DNA of 30,814 nucleotides from a virus: the IMG/VR virus record IMGVR_UViG_3300020195_000122, positions 1-30,814 of that record. One strand, written 5' to 3'. A model generated the notes under the pieces. The model was not told the origin of the DNA, searched no databases, and saw only the letters and a list, made by a program, of their open reading frames with translations. Position 1 is the first letter of the stretch; each line of letters starts with the position of its first letter. Shown here piece after piece: positions 7,261 through 15,337 of the stretch. The translations under genes and the position numbers were made by a program.

Positions 7261-7806
7261 TTATAGTAGTCGCATCTCCTGAATTCTCTTATGCCCGCTC
7301 TCCTGGAGCGCCCGGATTTGCAGGGGGTTGGCCTTCAGCAGATGGCTTAGTTCCTTCATGTGCAAGCCCCATGCGGGGCCAAAGATCGCCAGATACTCAC
7401 GGTCGTCTAGATTCTCCTGCGCCAAAGCCACCAGCGCCTCTAGCTCAACGCGCGCTTCATGCAGGTCCTCGTATGTGTAGCTAAGATCCTTGGCTGCGTC
7501 ACTGGCCGACCAGCTTGCGCTCCCTCCTTCTATGATTTCGCGCTCAACGCCGGTAAGGCTTTCGTTCTGTCCGTGGCGCTTGATCTCGCGCCACTTCCAG
7601 TTCAATAGTCCCCAGCGCAACTTCTTGGCGATCCAATAATGCGGGGGGATCTTATACTTGGCATCATATGACTGCGCCGCCTCTACGAGCAGGACTAGTC
7701 CTTCGCTGAGAGCCTCTTCTTGTAGGGAGGGCTGCATGCTCTTGACGACGTGATGCAGCACGCCTATGTGGTCGGCCGGATCAACCTGTGTCTTGCGTGG
7801 CGTCAT
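7261..7806 (-). CDS. sigma-70-like RNA polymerase sigma factor
   Basis: Predicted to bind host RNA polymerase and direct it to phage promoters. Residues about 25-78 match sigma region 2: QEEALSEGLVLLVEAAQSYDAKY followed by PPHYWIAKKLRWGLLNW, the aromatic/basic -10 melting helix. Residues about 118-179 look like region 4, with the helix-turn-helix KELSHLLKANPLQIRALQESGHKRIQEM. At 181 aa there is no room for region 1 or 3, as in small phage and ECF-type factors. I chose ATG 7806, which overlaps the upstream TGA as ATGA, over a GTG two codons earlier. Distant, so the family call is by pattern only. Confidence 0.75.
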   Translation of the reverse strand: MTPRKTQVDPADHIGVLHHVVKSMQPSLQEEALSEGLVLLVEAAQSYDAKYKIPPHYWIAKKLRWGLLNWKWREIKRHGQNESLTGVEREIIEGGSASWSASDAAKDLSYTYEDLHEARVELEALVALAQENLDDREYLAIFGPAWGLHMKELSHLLKANPLQIRALQESGHKRIQEMRLL

Positions 7807-8318
7807 GCCCACGCCGCACTTTCCTCAGGGAGCTCCTGACCAGCGTTCAAGAGGGCTTTTTCCTTCTTGCTGAGCTCCTTGTGGATGCGGCTGGGCTTGC
7901 GAACGGGCTGAATAACCGCCCCGCTCTTCTGTAGCTCCTCCTCAAGTGTTGGATTAGAAACCAGTTCCATAGCCAGCTTGTCTTGATTGACAACGCGCTG
8001 AACGCTCGTGACTCGGTTCCAGATCTTCTTGGCGATCTCGGGCGCGAAGGTAGCCTGTATTGTTTTCTCCAAGATCTCCATATTGACCTTAGGCTGCAAT
8101 ACAGGAACGATGCGGGCGAGCTTGTAGCCGTTGTCGGCAATGAAGCGCGTGCTGGCTTCTGCGCCGACCTCCTGCGAGAACAGGTCAAAGACCTGCACAA
8201 ACAAGAGGTCATACTTGGCCAATGCTTTGTCGCGCTCCGCCTCTGTCTCTGTCAATTGGACTGACAGCGCGTTCAGCTTTGCGTCTGTGTTGTTGCTAAA
8301 TTGAGACGTGAAACTCAT
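7803..8318 (-). CDS. hypothetical coiled-coil protein, 171 aa
   Basis: Not recognised. Residues about 10-50 (LNALSVQLTETEAERDKALA) are predicted coiled coil; the C-terminus is basic with KPSRIHKELSKKEKALLNAG. It is translated just before the sigma factor and coupled to it by ATGA, so a role with the sigma factor (partner or anti-sigma) is conceivable but unproved. A strong AAAGGAGGG site precedes the ATG, after the hairpin at 8346-8396. Confidence 0.75.
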   Translation of the reverse strand: MSFTSQFSNNTDAKLNALSVQLTETEAERDKALAKYDLLFVQVFDLFSQEVGAEASTRFIADNGYKLARIVPVLQPKVNMEILEKTIQATFAPEIAKKIWNRVTSVQRVVNQDKLAMELVSNPTLEEELQKSGAVIQPVRKPSRIHKELSKKEKALLNAGQELPEESAAWA

Positions 8319-8345
8319 GCTGTTCCCTCCTTTGGGAATATAAGA

Positions 8346-8396
8346 GTGGACTCAGAGGCGGCTGTTACACCGCCCCTGAGCATGTACTGAGTCCAC
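8346..8396 (-). promoter_or_regulatory. nested hairpin in an intercistronic leader
   Basis: GTGGACTCAG (8346-8355) pairs perfectly with CTGAGTCCAC (8387-8396), enclosing GGCGG/CCGCC (8357-8361 with 8370-8374). An internal CTGAG at 8376-8380 could compete for CTCAG, giving two alternative folds. On minus the hairpin is followed by TCTTATATT, only weakly U-rich, then AAAGGAGGG and the next ATG. An attenuator or RNA-processing site is more likely than a full terminator. Confidence 0.5.
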
Positions 8397-8409
8397 CATG
8401 TCAGCGTAC

Positions 8410-9252
8410 CTATTCGAAGAGGCTAGTAACCTTAGCGGCCTTCTTGGCCTTGCCCTTGGAGATAGGCGTGGGCTTCTTGTCAGCCTTGGCCTTCTTTTCC
8501 TTCGGCGCCTTCTCGGTCTTGTTCAGCGCCTTGAGGCAGCGACCACAGGTAACGTCGCGATTAGGGGTCTTGACCCAAGTAACGCGATGCACGGTCATGT
8601 CCTTCGTCATCTCCGTGACGACGCCACAGGCGGTCTTGCCGTTAGTGGCGGTGTGAGTGAGAAACTTCTCGCCGCATTGCTTGGAGACGATACCGGTGGC
8701 TCCGGGAAGGGACGCTCCTTCAAAAGCTTCCTTTGGGGCGCGCGGCGTCTTGGGAGCTTTCGCCTTCTTTTCGGCCTTTGCCTTTGCTTGACCGGCGACG
8801 GCCTTGGCGACCTTCTTGTTCTGCTGTGAAGTCTTGCTCATGTCTGGTAATTCCTCCATGAATTCTTGATAGATTGCTGTTTCCCGTGTTGCGATAATCG
8901 GCCCCTGATACACTTCTCCTTTCTGTTTCTTTTGCTTGCCAGATAACACTACAGTACGGGACTTGTCTTTGACAAGGGAGCTCTCAGAACAATTTGCGTC
9001 TTGACAACAAACAGGTTCCGCTCCGTATCCGTACATTGCTAGACGGGTATGAAAATGCTTGTCTGCCGCCCGCAATGGCCCTTCGCATTCTGCGCAGATA
9101 TTTGCTGTTTCATATCCTTGGCCGCGCAGAACTACTGGCCCCGACTCTCTCCTTTCTGTTATTTCTTCTACAACAGACTTCTGCAAGTGATGACACTCAC
9201 ATTCGCATTCTTCTTTCTTACATCGTTGGTGCTGACATCTTGTTTGTGTCAT
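8410..9252 (-). CDS. basic zinc-binding protein with two cysteine modules, 280 aa
   Basis: No known enzyme domain. The N-terminus has HQRCKKEECECECH, fitting H-x2-C-x4-C-x-C-x-C-H, then CAEC and CC..C clusters. After about residue 140 the protein becomes Lys/Ala-rich like a histone tail (KAKAEKKAKAPKTPRAPK), then has a THTATNGKTACG...VTCGRCLKAL zinc module and a second basic tail. An internal ATG at MSKTSQQ is preceded by GGAGG, so a shorter product of the C-terminal half may also be made. ATG 9252 overlaps the upstream TGA. DNA or RNA binding is likely from the basic tails. Confidence 0.75.
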   Translation of the reverse strand: MTQTRCQHQRCKKEECECECHHLQKSVVEEITERRESGPVVLRGQGYETANICAECEGPLRAADKHFHTRLAMYGYGAEPVCCQDANCSESSLVKDKSRTVVLSGKQKKQKGEVYQGPIIATRETAIYQEFMEELPDMSKTSQQNKKVAKAVAGQAKAKAEKKAKAPKTPRAPKEAFEGASLPGATGIVSKQCGEKFLTHTATNGKTACGVVTEMTKDMTVHRVTWVKTPNRDVTCGRCLKALNKTEKAPKEKKAKADKKPTPISKGKAKKAAKVTSLFE

Positions 9253-9461
9253 GCGCAGTAGCAGTTGATCCAGAAGATTTCGCATTCTGCGCACGCTTCT
9301 TCTGTCAGGTGATTATTCCATATTGGGATCTGGACAAGTGACGCTCCACAACGACATAGGCGTTGCTCTCTGGCCACCACAAGATCGCTCCATGACTGGA
9401 GTCCTAATGCCTTTGCCATATTATAGAGACGTCTATTCTGTAGCGACTCTCTCCTGCTCAT
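9249..9461 (-). CDS. small zinc-knuckle protein, 70 aa
   Basis: Not recognised. It has CRCG and CAEC separated by about 20 residues, a four-cysteine site, and ends in Cys-Tyr-Cys-Ala. ATGA overlaps tie it to the genes on both sides. A basic N-terminal helix (MSRRESLQNRRLYNMAKALG) may contact nucleic acid. Confidence 0.7.
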   Translation of the reverse strand: MSRRESLQNRRLYNMAKALGLQSWSDLVVAREQRLCRCGASLVQIPIWNNHLTEEACAECEIFWINCYCA

Positions 9462-9688
9462 CGCTTTTTCTTCCCTCCTGCCTTACGGCCTAGCTCCGCT
9501 CCTCCGCGGATTTCCCATTTCCTTTGGGCCCGCAAGCCCGCTTCCATACCGAGCCTGCATGACGGGCCGACTAGAATAGACAGAACCTTCTTGTGAAACG
9601 CGCTCTTAAGTTCTAACTCAAGGCACGCTGTCTCGTCGCCGCACAGAGCGCATGGCTTTTCTGGGTCCTGCCTAATGTCACAGATCAT
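9458..9688 (-). CDS. small cysteine-containing basic protein, 76 aa
   Basis: Not recognised. CALCGDETAC near the N-terminus could bind a metal, and the C-terminus is very basic (GRKAGGKKKR). The frame stays open to an ATG at 9805, but that would overlap the upstream gene by 101 bases with a low-complexity N-terminus, so I use ATG 9688, 14 bases after the upstream stop. The ribosome site is weak (TGAG), so the start is uncertain. Confidence 0.6.
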   Translation of the reverse strand: MICDIRQDPEKPCALCGDETACLELELKSAFHKKVLSILVGPSCRLGMEAGLRAQRKWEIRGGAELGRKAGGKKKR

Positions 9689-9704
9689 GACGTACTCAGG
9701 CGTC

Positions 9705-9908
9705 TTATCGCTCAAGGCTGGTTGTTTGTTCGCTCCAGCCTTTGCTTGTGAGCTTGTAGTCTCTAATGGCTTTGTTCGCTTCGTCCTGTCCCCACTCTCT
9801 GGCAATGGCTCCTAGCGCCAGTCCTATGATGTTGTGACTGTATGGAGCCTTGTCTACGCGCGGCGCTTCTTGCGCTATGGTTCTACGCCAGTCCTTCAGT
9901 GTTTTCAT
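9705..9908 (-). CDS. hypothetical protein, 67 aa
   Basis: Not recognised. A helical, slightly basic protein (IIGLALGAIAREWGQDEANKAIRDYKL) with no cysteine. The ATG lies inside the end of the upstream gene (26-base overlap). Confidence 0.65.
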   Translation of the reverse strand: MKTLKDWRRTIAQEAPRVDKAPYSHNIIGLALGAIAREWGQDEANKAIRDYKLTSKGWSEQTTSLER

Positions 9909-10404
9909 TCTCTATCTCCCACTGTAGATACTCCAACGCTCCTTGGCATCTGTGCATGTCGGGCCTGCCCTGGAACTTCCTCTTGACATGCAGCCCGCCT
10001 GACTCATCAATATGTCCGAAGGCGACGAAGATGTCGCCTTCCTGATAGCTCAGGACTTGCTTGTTCCAGAAGAAGTTAGGTGACATATTGTCATAGCCCC
10101 AGCGGTTCCCGTCTGTCTCGAGCCTTACCGTTACAGAGTTAGTCTCAGGTCCAAGGACCACTGTGTATGTCCCGTCCGGAATATTCTTGATGTCCGGGAC
10201 GATTACTACGTCATCAAAGTGAACTTTGAACGCCTTCCATCGGGATGGCTGGGTCACCTGAAAGACGTAGTATTCGCCGTTCTGTTCGGCGTGCCTGTAT
10301 GTCTTCTCTTTCGTTACCAGCTTGCTCTCCGTCCACTTAGAATGCAAGATGGCCAGCACCGTGCTGTCTCGCTTGATCTTATAACTCATACACGTACTTC
10401 CCAT
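9883..10404 (-). CDS. hypothetical protein, 173 aa, beta-rich
   Basis: Not recognised. Alternating hydrophobic and charged segments (YYVFQVTQ, DDVVIVPDI, GTYTVVLG, NSVTVRLE, DIFVAFGHID) suggest a beta barrel. GTG 10410, ATG 10404 and ATG 10389 are all possible starts; 10404 has AGGA eight bases upstream, and 10389 has GGGAAG. Single gene in a run of small accessory genes. Confidence 0.65.
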   Translation of the reverse strand: MGSTCMSYKIKRDSTVLAILHSKWTESKLVTKEKTYRHAEQNGEYYVFQVTQPSRWKAFKVHFDDVVIVPDIKNIPDGTYTVVLGPETNSVTVRLETDGNRWGYDNMSPNFFWNKQVLSYQEGDIFVAFGHIDESGGLHVKRKFQGRPDMHRCQGALEYLQWEIENENTEGLA

Positions 10405-10437
10405 CTCCACATTCCTAACATCTATCCCTCTCCTCTC

Positions 10438-10731
10438 TTACCTGATAAACAACGCGACATAGTGATGCAACTCGCAGTCTTCGTCTTTATGGTCGTCGCA
10501 ATCCTCATGCGCTGATTCTGTATTGAAGTCTTCTTGAGCCGAGGGGATATCCGCCCATTCGCATGACTGCGCGGCCATTTCCGCGGCATCATTCATGGCG
10601 TCTTCCGCTGTGTCGCCTACGCCGACATAGACCCTTTCCCACTTAGTGAAGGAGACGCCCGCGCCGGGAAAGTATTGCGAGTGGTGAATGCCCATGTCCT
10701 CATACTCGTATTCCGTGATCTGCTTGTTCAT
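10438..10731 (-). CDS. acidic hypothetical protein, 97 aa
   Basis: Not recognised. The last third is strongly acidic with interspersed His and Cys (HEDCDDHKDEDCELHH), a possible metal site. The ATG overlaps the upstream stop as ATGA. Confidence 0.65.
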   Translation of the reverse strand: MNKQITEYEYEDMGIHHSQYFPGAGVSFTKWERVYVGVGDTAEDAMNDAAEMAAQSCEWADIPSAQEDFNTESAHEDCDDHKDEDCELHHYVALFIR

Positions 10732-10919
10732 GTCAGGTCTCCCACTACCACGCGATAGGCTAATACCTTATCGGCGCTGAACCTTCCGCCCCTCTGTATT
10801 AGATAAGAGTTAACATTGCAGCACCGGAATGGAGTGTCTAGCGCCGCATCCCAGTAGTCCCCGCGCGTAGTGCTATATTCACTTTCGCACTTGCGACAAA
10901 AGATGTATGTGGTAGACAT
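10728..10919 (-). CDS. small zinc-ribbon protein, 63 aa
   Basis: CRKC near the N-terminus and a CC pair about 25 residues later form a probable zinc ribbon, followed by a beta-rich tail. GGAGGAAAC precedes the ATG. The family is not known to me. Confidence 0.68.
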   Translation of the reverse strand: MSTTYIFCRKCESEYSTTRGDYWDAALDTPFRCCNVNSYLIQRGGRFSADKVLAYRVVVGDLT

Positions 10920-10937
10920 TGCGTTTCCTCCTCCTGC

Positions 10938-11180
10938 TTATATCCAGTCCTTTGGCTTCTTGTTTGCGTTCGGACAACCGTGCTCATGGCAATAAACGCC
11001 CTGAATCATGGCCGCAACACATTGCTCACAACGCTTTGCCTTGCGCTTAGGCTTGTGTGACGCTAATTGCCGCCCCTCAGGAGCCGCTGGCGGCTTCTTT
11101 TGGGCCCTACCCTGCCCTAACGCCACTATGCTGTTTTGGACCTCGTCAGAGGGCTTACACGGCCCTATCTGTTTGTCCAT
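10938..11180 (-). CDS. small protein with CEQC...GVYCHEHGCPN motif, 80 aa
   Basis: The C-terminal CEQCVAAMIQGVYCHEHGCPN resembles a short cysteine/histidine motif seen in many phage proteins of unknown function. The N-terminal half is basic and Pro/Ala-rich. The open frame extends to 11333, but its first 51 codons overlap the upstream zinc gene out of frame, so I use the ATG at 11180 (26-base overlap). Confidence 0.7.
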   Translation of the reverse strand: MDKQIGPCKPSDEVQNSIVALGQGRAQKKPPAAPEGRQLASHKPKRKAKRCEQCVAAMIQGVYCHEHGCPNANKKPKDWI

Positions 11181-11409
11181 TTGATCCGCCTCTAGGCGTG
11201 AAGCTTTGTGCCACGGCATCGGCCGTATCTTCCGCGTCGTGCTCGCAGAACTCGGAAAGAAGCCGTTCTTCTTCTGGCGAATGCTTTTCGTGCAAGAAGT
11301 TATCAAAGGCTCCCATGCAGTTAGCGCAGACATGGCGTGTTTCGCCCGTTTCTGTATTGGTCATGCTAAGTACTGGCTCGCATTCTTGGTCGCACATATG
11401 ACATTCCAT
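11155..11409 (-). CDS. zinc-ribbon protein, 84 aa
   Basis: CHMC at the N-terminus and CANC about 25 residues later make a four-cysteine ribbon (MECHMCDQECEP then HVCANCMGAFDNFL). The C-terminus is acidic. It follows directly on the 110-codon gene. Confidence 0.7.
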   Translation of the reverse strand: MECHMCDQECEPVLSMTNTETGETRHVCANCMGAFDNFLHEKHSPEEERLLSEFCEHDAEDTADAVAQSFTPRGGSNGQTDRAV

Positions 11410-11410
11410 A

Positions 11411-11743
11411 CTAGTCTTCCTCCTGAAAACCGCGTCCCTTGCGGCCCTGTAGTCTTTCTATCTGCGCATCGATATCAGATAGAAACTTCTCCTTATGCTC
11501 CTCGTTCACTGGCATGATTATGATTGGAATTGGAGCTTCGTATGTCCACTCCTTCAAGAGCTCCTTTGCTCTGTCGGCTTCTGTGCGCATCGCGGCCACG
11601 TATTCGGCATGTCCATGCGGACAGGGAGGACCGTCGCCATCTCCCTTGCTGCAATTACACATACTCGTGAAAGAGATAGATTCGTTGCGTATCTCCTCTA
11701 GCGCAGCCCATTCGTAATTAGCGTCTACATAGTCATCCTCCAA
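11411..11743 (-). CDS. hypothetical protein with Cys/His cluster, 110 aa
   Basis: Not recognised. A compact cluster, CNCSKGDGDGPPCPHGH, lies near residues 29-45; the C-terminal half is helical (EEHKEKFLSDIDAQIERLQGRKG), probably coiled coil. The ATG lies 11 bases inside the upstream gene. Confidence 0.65.
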   Translation of the reverse strand: MEDDYVDANYEWAALEEIRNESISFTSMCNCSKGDGDGPPCPHGHAEYVAAMRTEADRAKELLKEWTYEAPIPIIIMPVNEEHKEKFLSDIDAQIERLQGRKGRGFQEED

Positions 11744-12626
11744 CTCTAGCCTCCTTTCGTACTTCTATGCCTTGCGCTTGTAGTGTCTTCAGGATCCACT
11801 CCAGAGTCTGCTCATGGCTCCAGCCTGAACCTCCTAACGCCTTCTCCATTGTGATGTCCCCAAGATACTGGGAATCACAAGGCAGTCCACAGTAGCCTCC
11901 GTTGAAGCCCGTTGCGATTCTAACGTCGTCTGGCATGTGCTCTACGCTTGCCCATGCAAGCCTTCGGCATGAAGATGGATGCGCCAGAATAAACGCCAGC
12001 TTGTCAAGCTGCAACGGTTCATACGAGTTCTTTACGCGCACGATGGCGTTGACGCTCACTCCGCTGGTTTCGTCTGAGCGATAGGGCGTGTGGCTTTGGC
12101 TTGCGAAGACCATATCTAGATCTACGCGCTTGCCGTGTCTTTCCAGGGCGTCGCAAAGGGCGACACATGCCGCCCCTCGCAACTCCATCGTGTAGGTGCT
12201 CATGCTGGCGCTGGTAGCGAGATTCATGACCACGTTCACGATTTTGGGCGTCAAGCTGTCTGTTGGAACTTCAGTCTCTCGGAGAGAGCCGAAATCTTCT
12301 GGCTCTTCGCTGACGAACCTGCCGATGTCCAGTACGTCTCCCGTCACGTCGTAGTGCATCTCTTGAATCAGGAGGTAGCCTGTGACTTGTTCATTAAGCA
12401 CAGCACTGAACTCGGCTATACGCTCCAGACCTTCGGGCCAGCCCTTTTCTGCGAGCTCCAAGGCTTCTTCAAGAGTCTGTGTCTTGGTGTCAAGATACGT
12501 ATTTCCAAGACGGGTGCTGGTGCGACTGAGCGTACTGTTGATCGGCGACCTGATATGTTCGAGATAGTCGGTCACGTTCTCGTACTGGTTGAAGTGGTGC
12601 TTTTCCTTCTTTACGAAGTAGTCCAT
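11733..12626 (-). CDS. DUF7192-like partner of the MoxR-type ATPase, 297 aa
   Basis: The start MDYFVKKEKHHFNQYENVTDYLEH matches the opening of an uncharacterised phage family found next to MoxR-like ATPases (I believe DUF7192). By analogy with MoxR/VWA pairs it may be the substrate or adaptor of the ATPase; I do not see a MIDAS (DxSxS) motif. ATG 12626 with GGAAGG seven bases upstream lies 16 bases inside the ATPase gene, so both are translated together. Confidence 0.65.
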   Translation of the reverse strand: MDYFVKKEKHHFNQYENVTDYLEHIRSPINSTLSRTSTRLGNTYLDTKTQTLEEALELAEKGWPEGLERIAEFSAVLNEQVTGYLLIQEMHYDVTGDVLDIGRFVSEEPEDFGSLRETEVPTDSLTPKIVNVVMNLATSASMSTYTMELRGAACVALCDALERHGKRVDLDMVFASQSHTPYRSDETSGVSVNAIVRVKNSYEPLQLDKLAFILAHPSSCRRLAWASVEHMPDDVRIATGFNGGYCGLPCDSQYLGDITMEKALGGSGWSHEQTLEWILKTLQAQGIEVRKEARVGG

Positions 12627-14086
12627 CGTTGCGCCTTCCAGTCGTATCCCTTCGGCCAGACCTTCCACTTGCAGATAACCACTTGTAGACATTTGAAGTC
12701 TGGAATAGGCTTGCGATTACTCGCTTGCTGTGTTCTGTTGAACTGCACGTTGTTCTTGACCTCTCCTTGACACTTGGGGCAACGTACATAGTCACTCTCT
12801 ATGTGGTGCTCCGCCTTCTTATAGATTTCGGGTTCGTCTGCGGAAACGACGGGCGCTACTGGCTTCGGCATATTGGCAAGGATCTTCGCCTTGTCGTCTA
12901 CGCTGATTGGCCTCCAGATACAGGCGTCTTCCGTTTCCTCGCGGGAGATTCCTGCGGCCAGCATGAGAGCTCCGTGGAGAGCGGCTCGCATTCCAATGAC
13001 TACGCGGAGCTTAAGGCGGCCGACCTGCTCGTGAAGAAGCTTCACGTGGCTGGTCCAGTCCTGATTTCCGCATAGAGTGGCTGCGAAGCTCCAGTCGTAG
13101 TCCCAGTTCAGCATTACCCATCTGTCCAGAGTGGCGGCATCCAGTTGGGCTCGTCCAACATACATGCTGTCGGCTCCACGACCGTACGTGTTGCCCGCGC
13201 TGATGAACAAGCACTTGGGATGCCTGCCGACCATTTTGTCTGGGAACCCGCCGTGTCCATTGGCCAGCAGACCGTTGATAATTGTGAGCACGGCAGGATT
13301 AGCCGCATCAATCTCATCAAGCAGAACCACATGGCCTGTTTCATAGCCTGTCCTGAGCAAAGACGGAACGTAGTTGCCTGCGCCGTTCATGTATCCCATC
13401 AGGTCAGACTTAGATGTCTGCGGCCCTAGAGGTACGACACTGAACGGCCTACCAAGCGCCTGAGCTAATGCGGCTCCGGCACTTGTTTTTCCGCTTCCCG
13501 CAGGTCCTCGCATGAAGACGTTCAGGCCGATGCTGGCGTATTCCACGAGCTTCGGAAACGCCTCGTGTTGGACGCCTACGTCGATCGGCTTAGCCTTGCC
13601 CGGGATCTTGATCTCGAGTCGCTTGAGCGCTTCCATGTTAGCCAAGCGCGTGTCGAATTCAGAAATAGAAGCCTCGGCTGCCTGCTGTGACGTGTGAATC
13701 TGCGTCGCATAGTCAGCAGCCGTTTCGATAAAATCGTGCTTGGAGTCTATGAACGAGGCTTCCGCCGCATAGATACGTTCTTGCAATTCAAGAACGTGCT
13801 CTTCTGAGGCGACAGGAACTTCGACCTTCTCTGTGACGACGACTTCAAGATTCGCGTGGCACTTGCACCGGCAGCTTTTGATCTTGCAAGATCCGTGCAT
13901 GTCCTGTTGACATCGTGGTCCAAGATATCCGCGCAGAACAGCGTTTTCCCTACAATGCTGCACGAGCTCTTGGTCTGCAACGCCTCCTGATCGGGCTGGA
14001 CATTCGCACTTGGGATGCTTGCATAAAGAGCATTGCCCTCTTTGACAGAACGTGCAATATCCTGTCCCATAGAACCGATTGGCCAT
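12611..14086 (-). CDS. MoxR-like AAA+ ATPase with zinc domains at both ends
   Basis: AAA+ ATPase of the MoxR/dynein-related class, expected to form a ring that remodels a partner protein. Residue order (491 aa): an N-terminal cysteine region with CTFC..CSLC..CEC and HGSCKIKSCRCKCH (H-x2-C-x4-C-x-C-x-C-H), a coiled coil near 95-160, Walker A (GPAGSGKTS, Lys about 200), Walker B (VVLLDEIDA, 257-258), sensor 1 (ISAGNTYG, Asn about 299) and an arginine finger (LDRW, about 322). The C-terminus adds CPKC...PDFKCLQVVICKWKVWP, a zinc ribbon with a WP signature. ATG 14086 is preferred over 14134. Function in the phage is unknown. Confidence 0.85.
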   Translation of the reverse strand: MANRFYGTGYCTFCQRGQCSLCKHPKCECPARSGGVADQELVQHCRENAVLRGYLGPRCQQDMHGSCKIKSCRCKCHANLEVVVTEKVEVPVASEEHVLELQERIYAAEASFIDSKHDFIETAADYATQIHTSQQAAEASISEFDTRLANMEALKRLEIKIPGKAKPIDVGVQHEAFPKLVEYASIGLNVFMRGPAGSGKTSAGAALAQALGRPFSVVPLGPQTSKSDLMGYMNGAGNYVPSLLRTGYETGHVVLLDEIDAANPAVLTIINGLLANGHGGFPDKMVGRHPKCLFISAGNTYGRGADSMYVGRAQLDAATLDRWVMLNWDYDWSFAATLCGNQDWTSHVKLLHEQVGRLKLRVVIGMRAALHGALMLAAGISREETEDACIWRPISVDDKAKILANMPKPVAPVVSADEPEIYKKAEHHIESDYVRCPKCQGEVKNNVQFNRTQQASNRKPIPDFKCLQVVICKWKVWPKGYDWKAQRWTTS

Positions 14087-14129
14087 TTCCGTTCGCCTTT
14101 CTCTCCGTCCTTGGAGATTTCCTTGCCGC

Positions 14130-14181
14130 TCCACGCCTCTGTGGAACGGGCACGCGAAGGCACGAACTTTCGCTCATGCCC
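14130..14181 (-). promoter_or_regulatory. two-hairpin intercistronic leader, copy 5
   Basis: In mRNA order: long hairpin GGGCA/TGCCC (outer) with GCGAA/TTCGC (inner), then TCCAC/GTGGA, then GGCAAGGA before the AAA+ gene. It shares its plan with the leaders at 15359, 16264, 17321 and 17626. Confidence 0.5.
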
Positions 14182-14190
14182 TCGCTGTGC

Positions 14191-14550
14191 TTATGTTATC
14201 TCGTCTCCCTCGACGTGCTCCCACTCTGTCAGGTCGTTAAGAATGGCAAACTTCCACACCCAACTGGAGTCATCAACGTATAGCCGTGGAAAATACCAGA
14301 TATTCTGGCCGGGAGAGTCCATATATCGAACCTGCTCAAGCGGGAGTCCCGGCATGTCAATCGTGTGGCAACGAGTATCTGTCCACAGTAGGAATCCGAA
14401 TCTCCCGTCCTTGTCTCTTTCTGGCAGGCGGACGCATTTGATATTGTTGTGGTAGCAGTCGGTAACGAAATGCCTCATGTTCTTTACGGCATGAGCCTCT
14501 GTAGCGTCCGCAACGGGACCGCTACCGGGATTAATGACTATTCTATTCAT
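14191..14550 (-). CDS. conserved phage protein of unknown function, 119 aa
   Basis: The opening NPGSGPVADATEAHAVKNM and the later DKDGRFGFLLW resemble a family of small phage proteins (NPGSGPV..A..NM..F...GRF.F.L) for which no function is known to me. It has a GGAGGAGAG ribosome site. The stop is followed by GCACAGCGAGG, a string also found after the stop of the upstream gene. Confidence 0.72.
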   Translation of the reverse strand: MNRIVINPGSGPVADATEAHAVKNMRHFVTDCYHNNIKCVRLPERDKDGRFGFLLWTDTRCHTIDMPGLPLEQVRYMDSPGQNIWYFPRLYVDDSSWVWKFAILNDLTEWEHVEGDEIT

Positions 14551-14568
14551 CTCTCCTCCTCGCTGTGC

Positions 14569-14787
14569 TTAGTGAGAGTACTTCCACCAGCAGATGCCGC
14601 ATATATGCCTGGACGCAGAGTGTTGTGGTTCAGACTCGTATATGCTCAGATAGTCTGTTTCCGTGTCGAGCCATTCTTTTCTTACCTTCCTGTCAATGCC
14701 ACATAGTGTGCGGTTGGCGTTGTCCGTGCTGTTTATTGCATGAAACCACGGCTCTCTCGCCAGGACTATTACCTTGACTGTACTCAT
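14569..14787 (-). CDS. small H...LCG...CxxC zinc protein, 72 aa
   Basis: Shows the pattern WFHAINS...RTLCGIDRK...HICGICWW, that is His, then LCG, then a CxxC pair. The same pattern occurs in the products at 8410, 16813, 20083 and 20335, pointing to a small paralogous family. A structural zinc site is likely; role unknown. Coupled to the upstream gene by ATGA. Confidence 0.68.
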   Translation of the reverse strand: MSTVKVIVLAREPWFHAINSTDNANRTLCGIDRKVRKEWLDTETDYLSIYESEPQHSASRHICGICWWKYSH

Positions 14788-15143
14788 CTCTCTGCCTCGT
14801 TCTCAAGCGCGTCCGCTTCTCCGCGCGGCGCGCATCGTACACAGTTGATGTCGTGATGACAGAGCGCGCAGCCGGTGAAGCTCGCTATGACAACGCTCTG
14901 TCCCGGCTGTAGTTCTCCGTTCGGTCCGATGGGCCGTTCTTCGTAGCCCTCGAAGTTCACATAGCGATGTACGTGATCGATGTAGCCACGGCGGTCGGTG
15001 CGGACGTGGAAGTCCTCACCGTCGAACGAGACCTTTGGATCTGGACTGTCCGGAAAGTTGTCGTGATGGGCGCAGCACTTCCGCTCGCATTGGTCGTAGG
15101 CGTTGCATCCACACTTCAGGCAGCACTCTTCGATAGCGTTCAT
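14784..15143 (-). CDS. cysteine-rich hypothetical protein, 119 aa
   Basis: N-terminal CCLKCGCNAYDQCERKCC and C-terminal CALCHHDINCVRC make at least two metal sites. ATG 15143 overlaps the upstream TGA as ATGA; a longer frame to 15245 is rejected. No family recognised. Confidence 0.7.
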   Translation of the reverse strand: MNAIEECCLKCGCNAYDQCERKCCAHHDNFPDSPDPKVSFDGEDFHVRTDRRGYIDHVHRYVNFEGYEERPIGPNGELQPGQSVVIASFTGCALCHHDINCVRCAPRGEADALENEAER

Positions 15144-15337
15144 TCTGCTGCCTTCTCCTTCTTTGCGACTAGTTCCGCTGTCGTCTTTCCGAGCAGCAAG
15201 CGACCGAGCGTGCGATGCCCCAGAGCGCCAAAGCGTTCTTTCCACCAGTCACGAACGTCATTTCGAGTGGTGGTCTTGGCGAGAGCTTTTTCCGCCGCCT
15301 CTACGAGCGCGGCCCATTCCTTTACTTCGTCTGTCAT
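15140..15337 (-). CDS. hypothetical helical protein, 65 aa
   Basis: Starts at MTDEVKEWAALVEAAEKAL with GAAGGAG seven bases upstream; an in-frame ATG at 15385 would cover the leader hairpins and is rejected. The product is helical and basic toward the C-terminus (LLGKTTAELVAKKEK). Confidence 0.68.
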   Translation of the reverse strand: MTDEVKEWAALVEAAEKALAKTTTRNDVRDWWKERFGALGHRTLGRLLLGKTTAELVAKKEKAAE

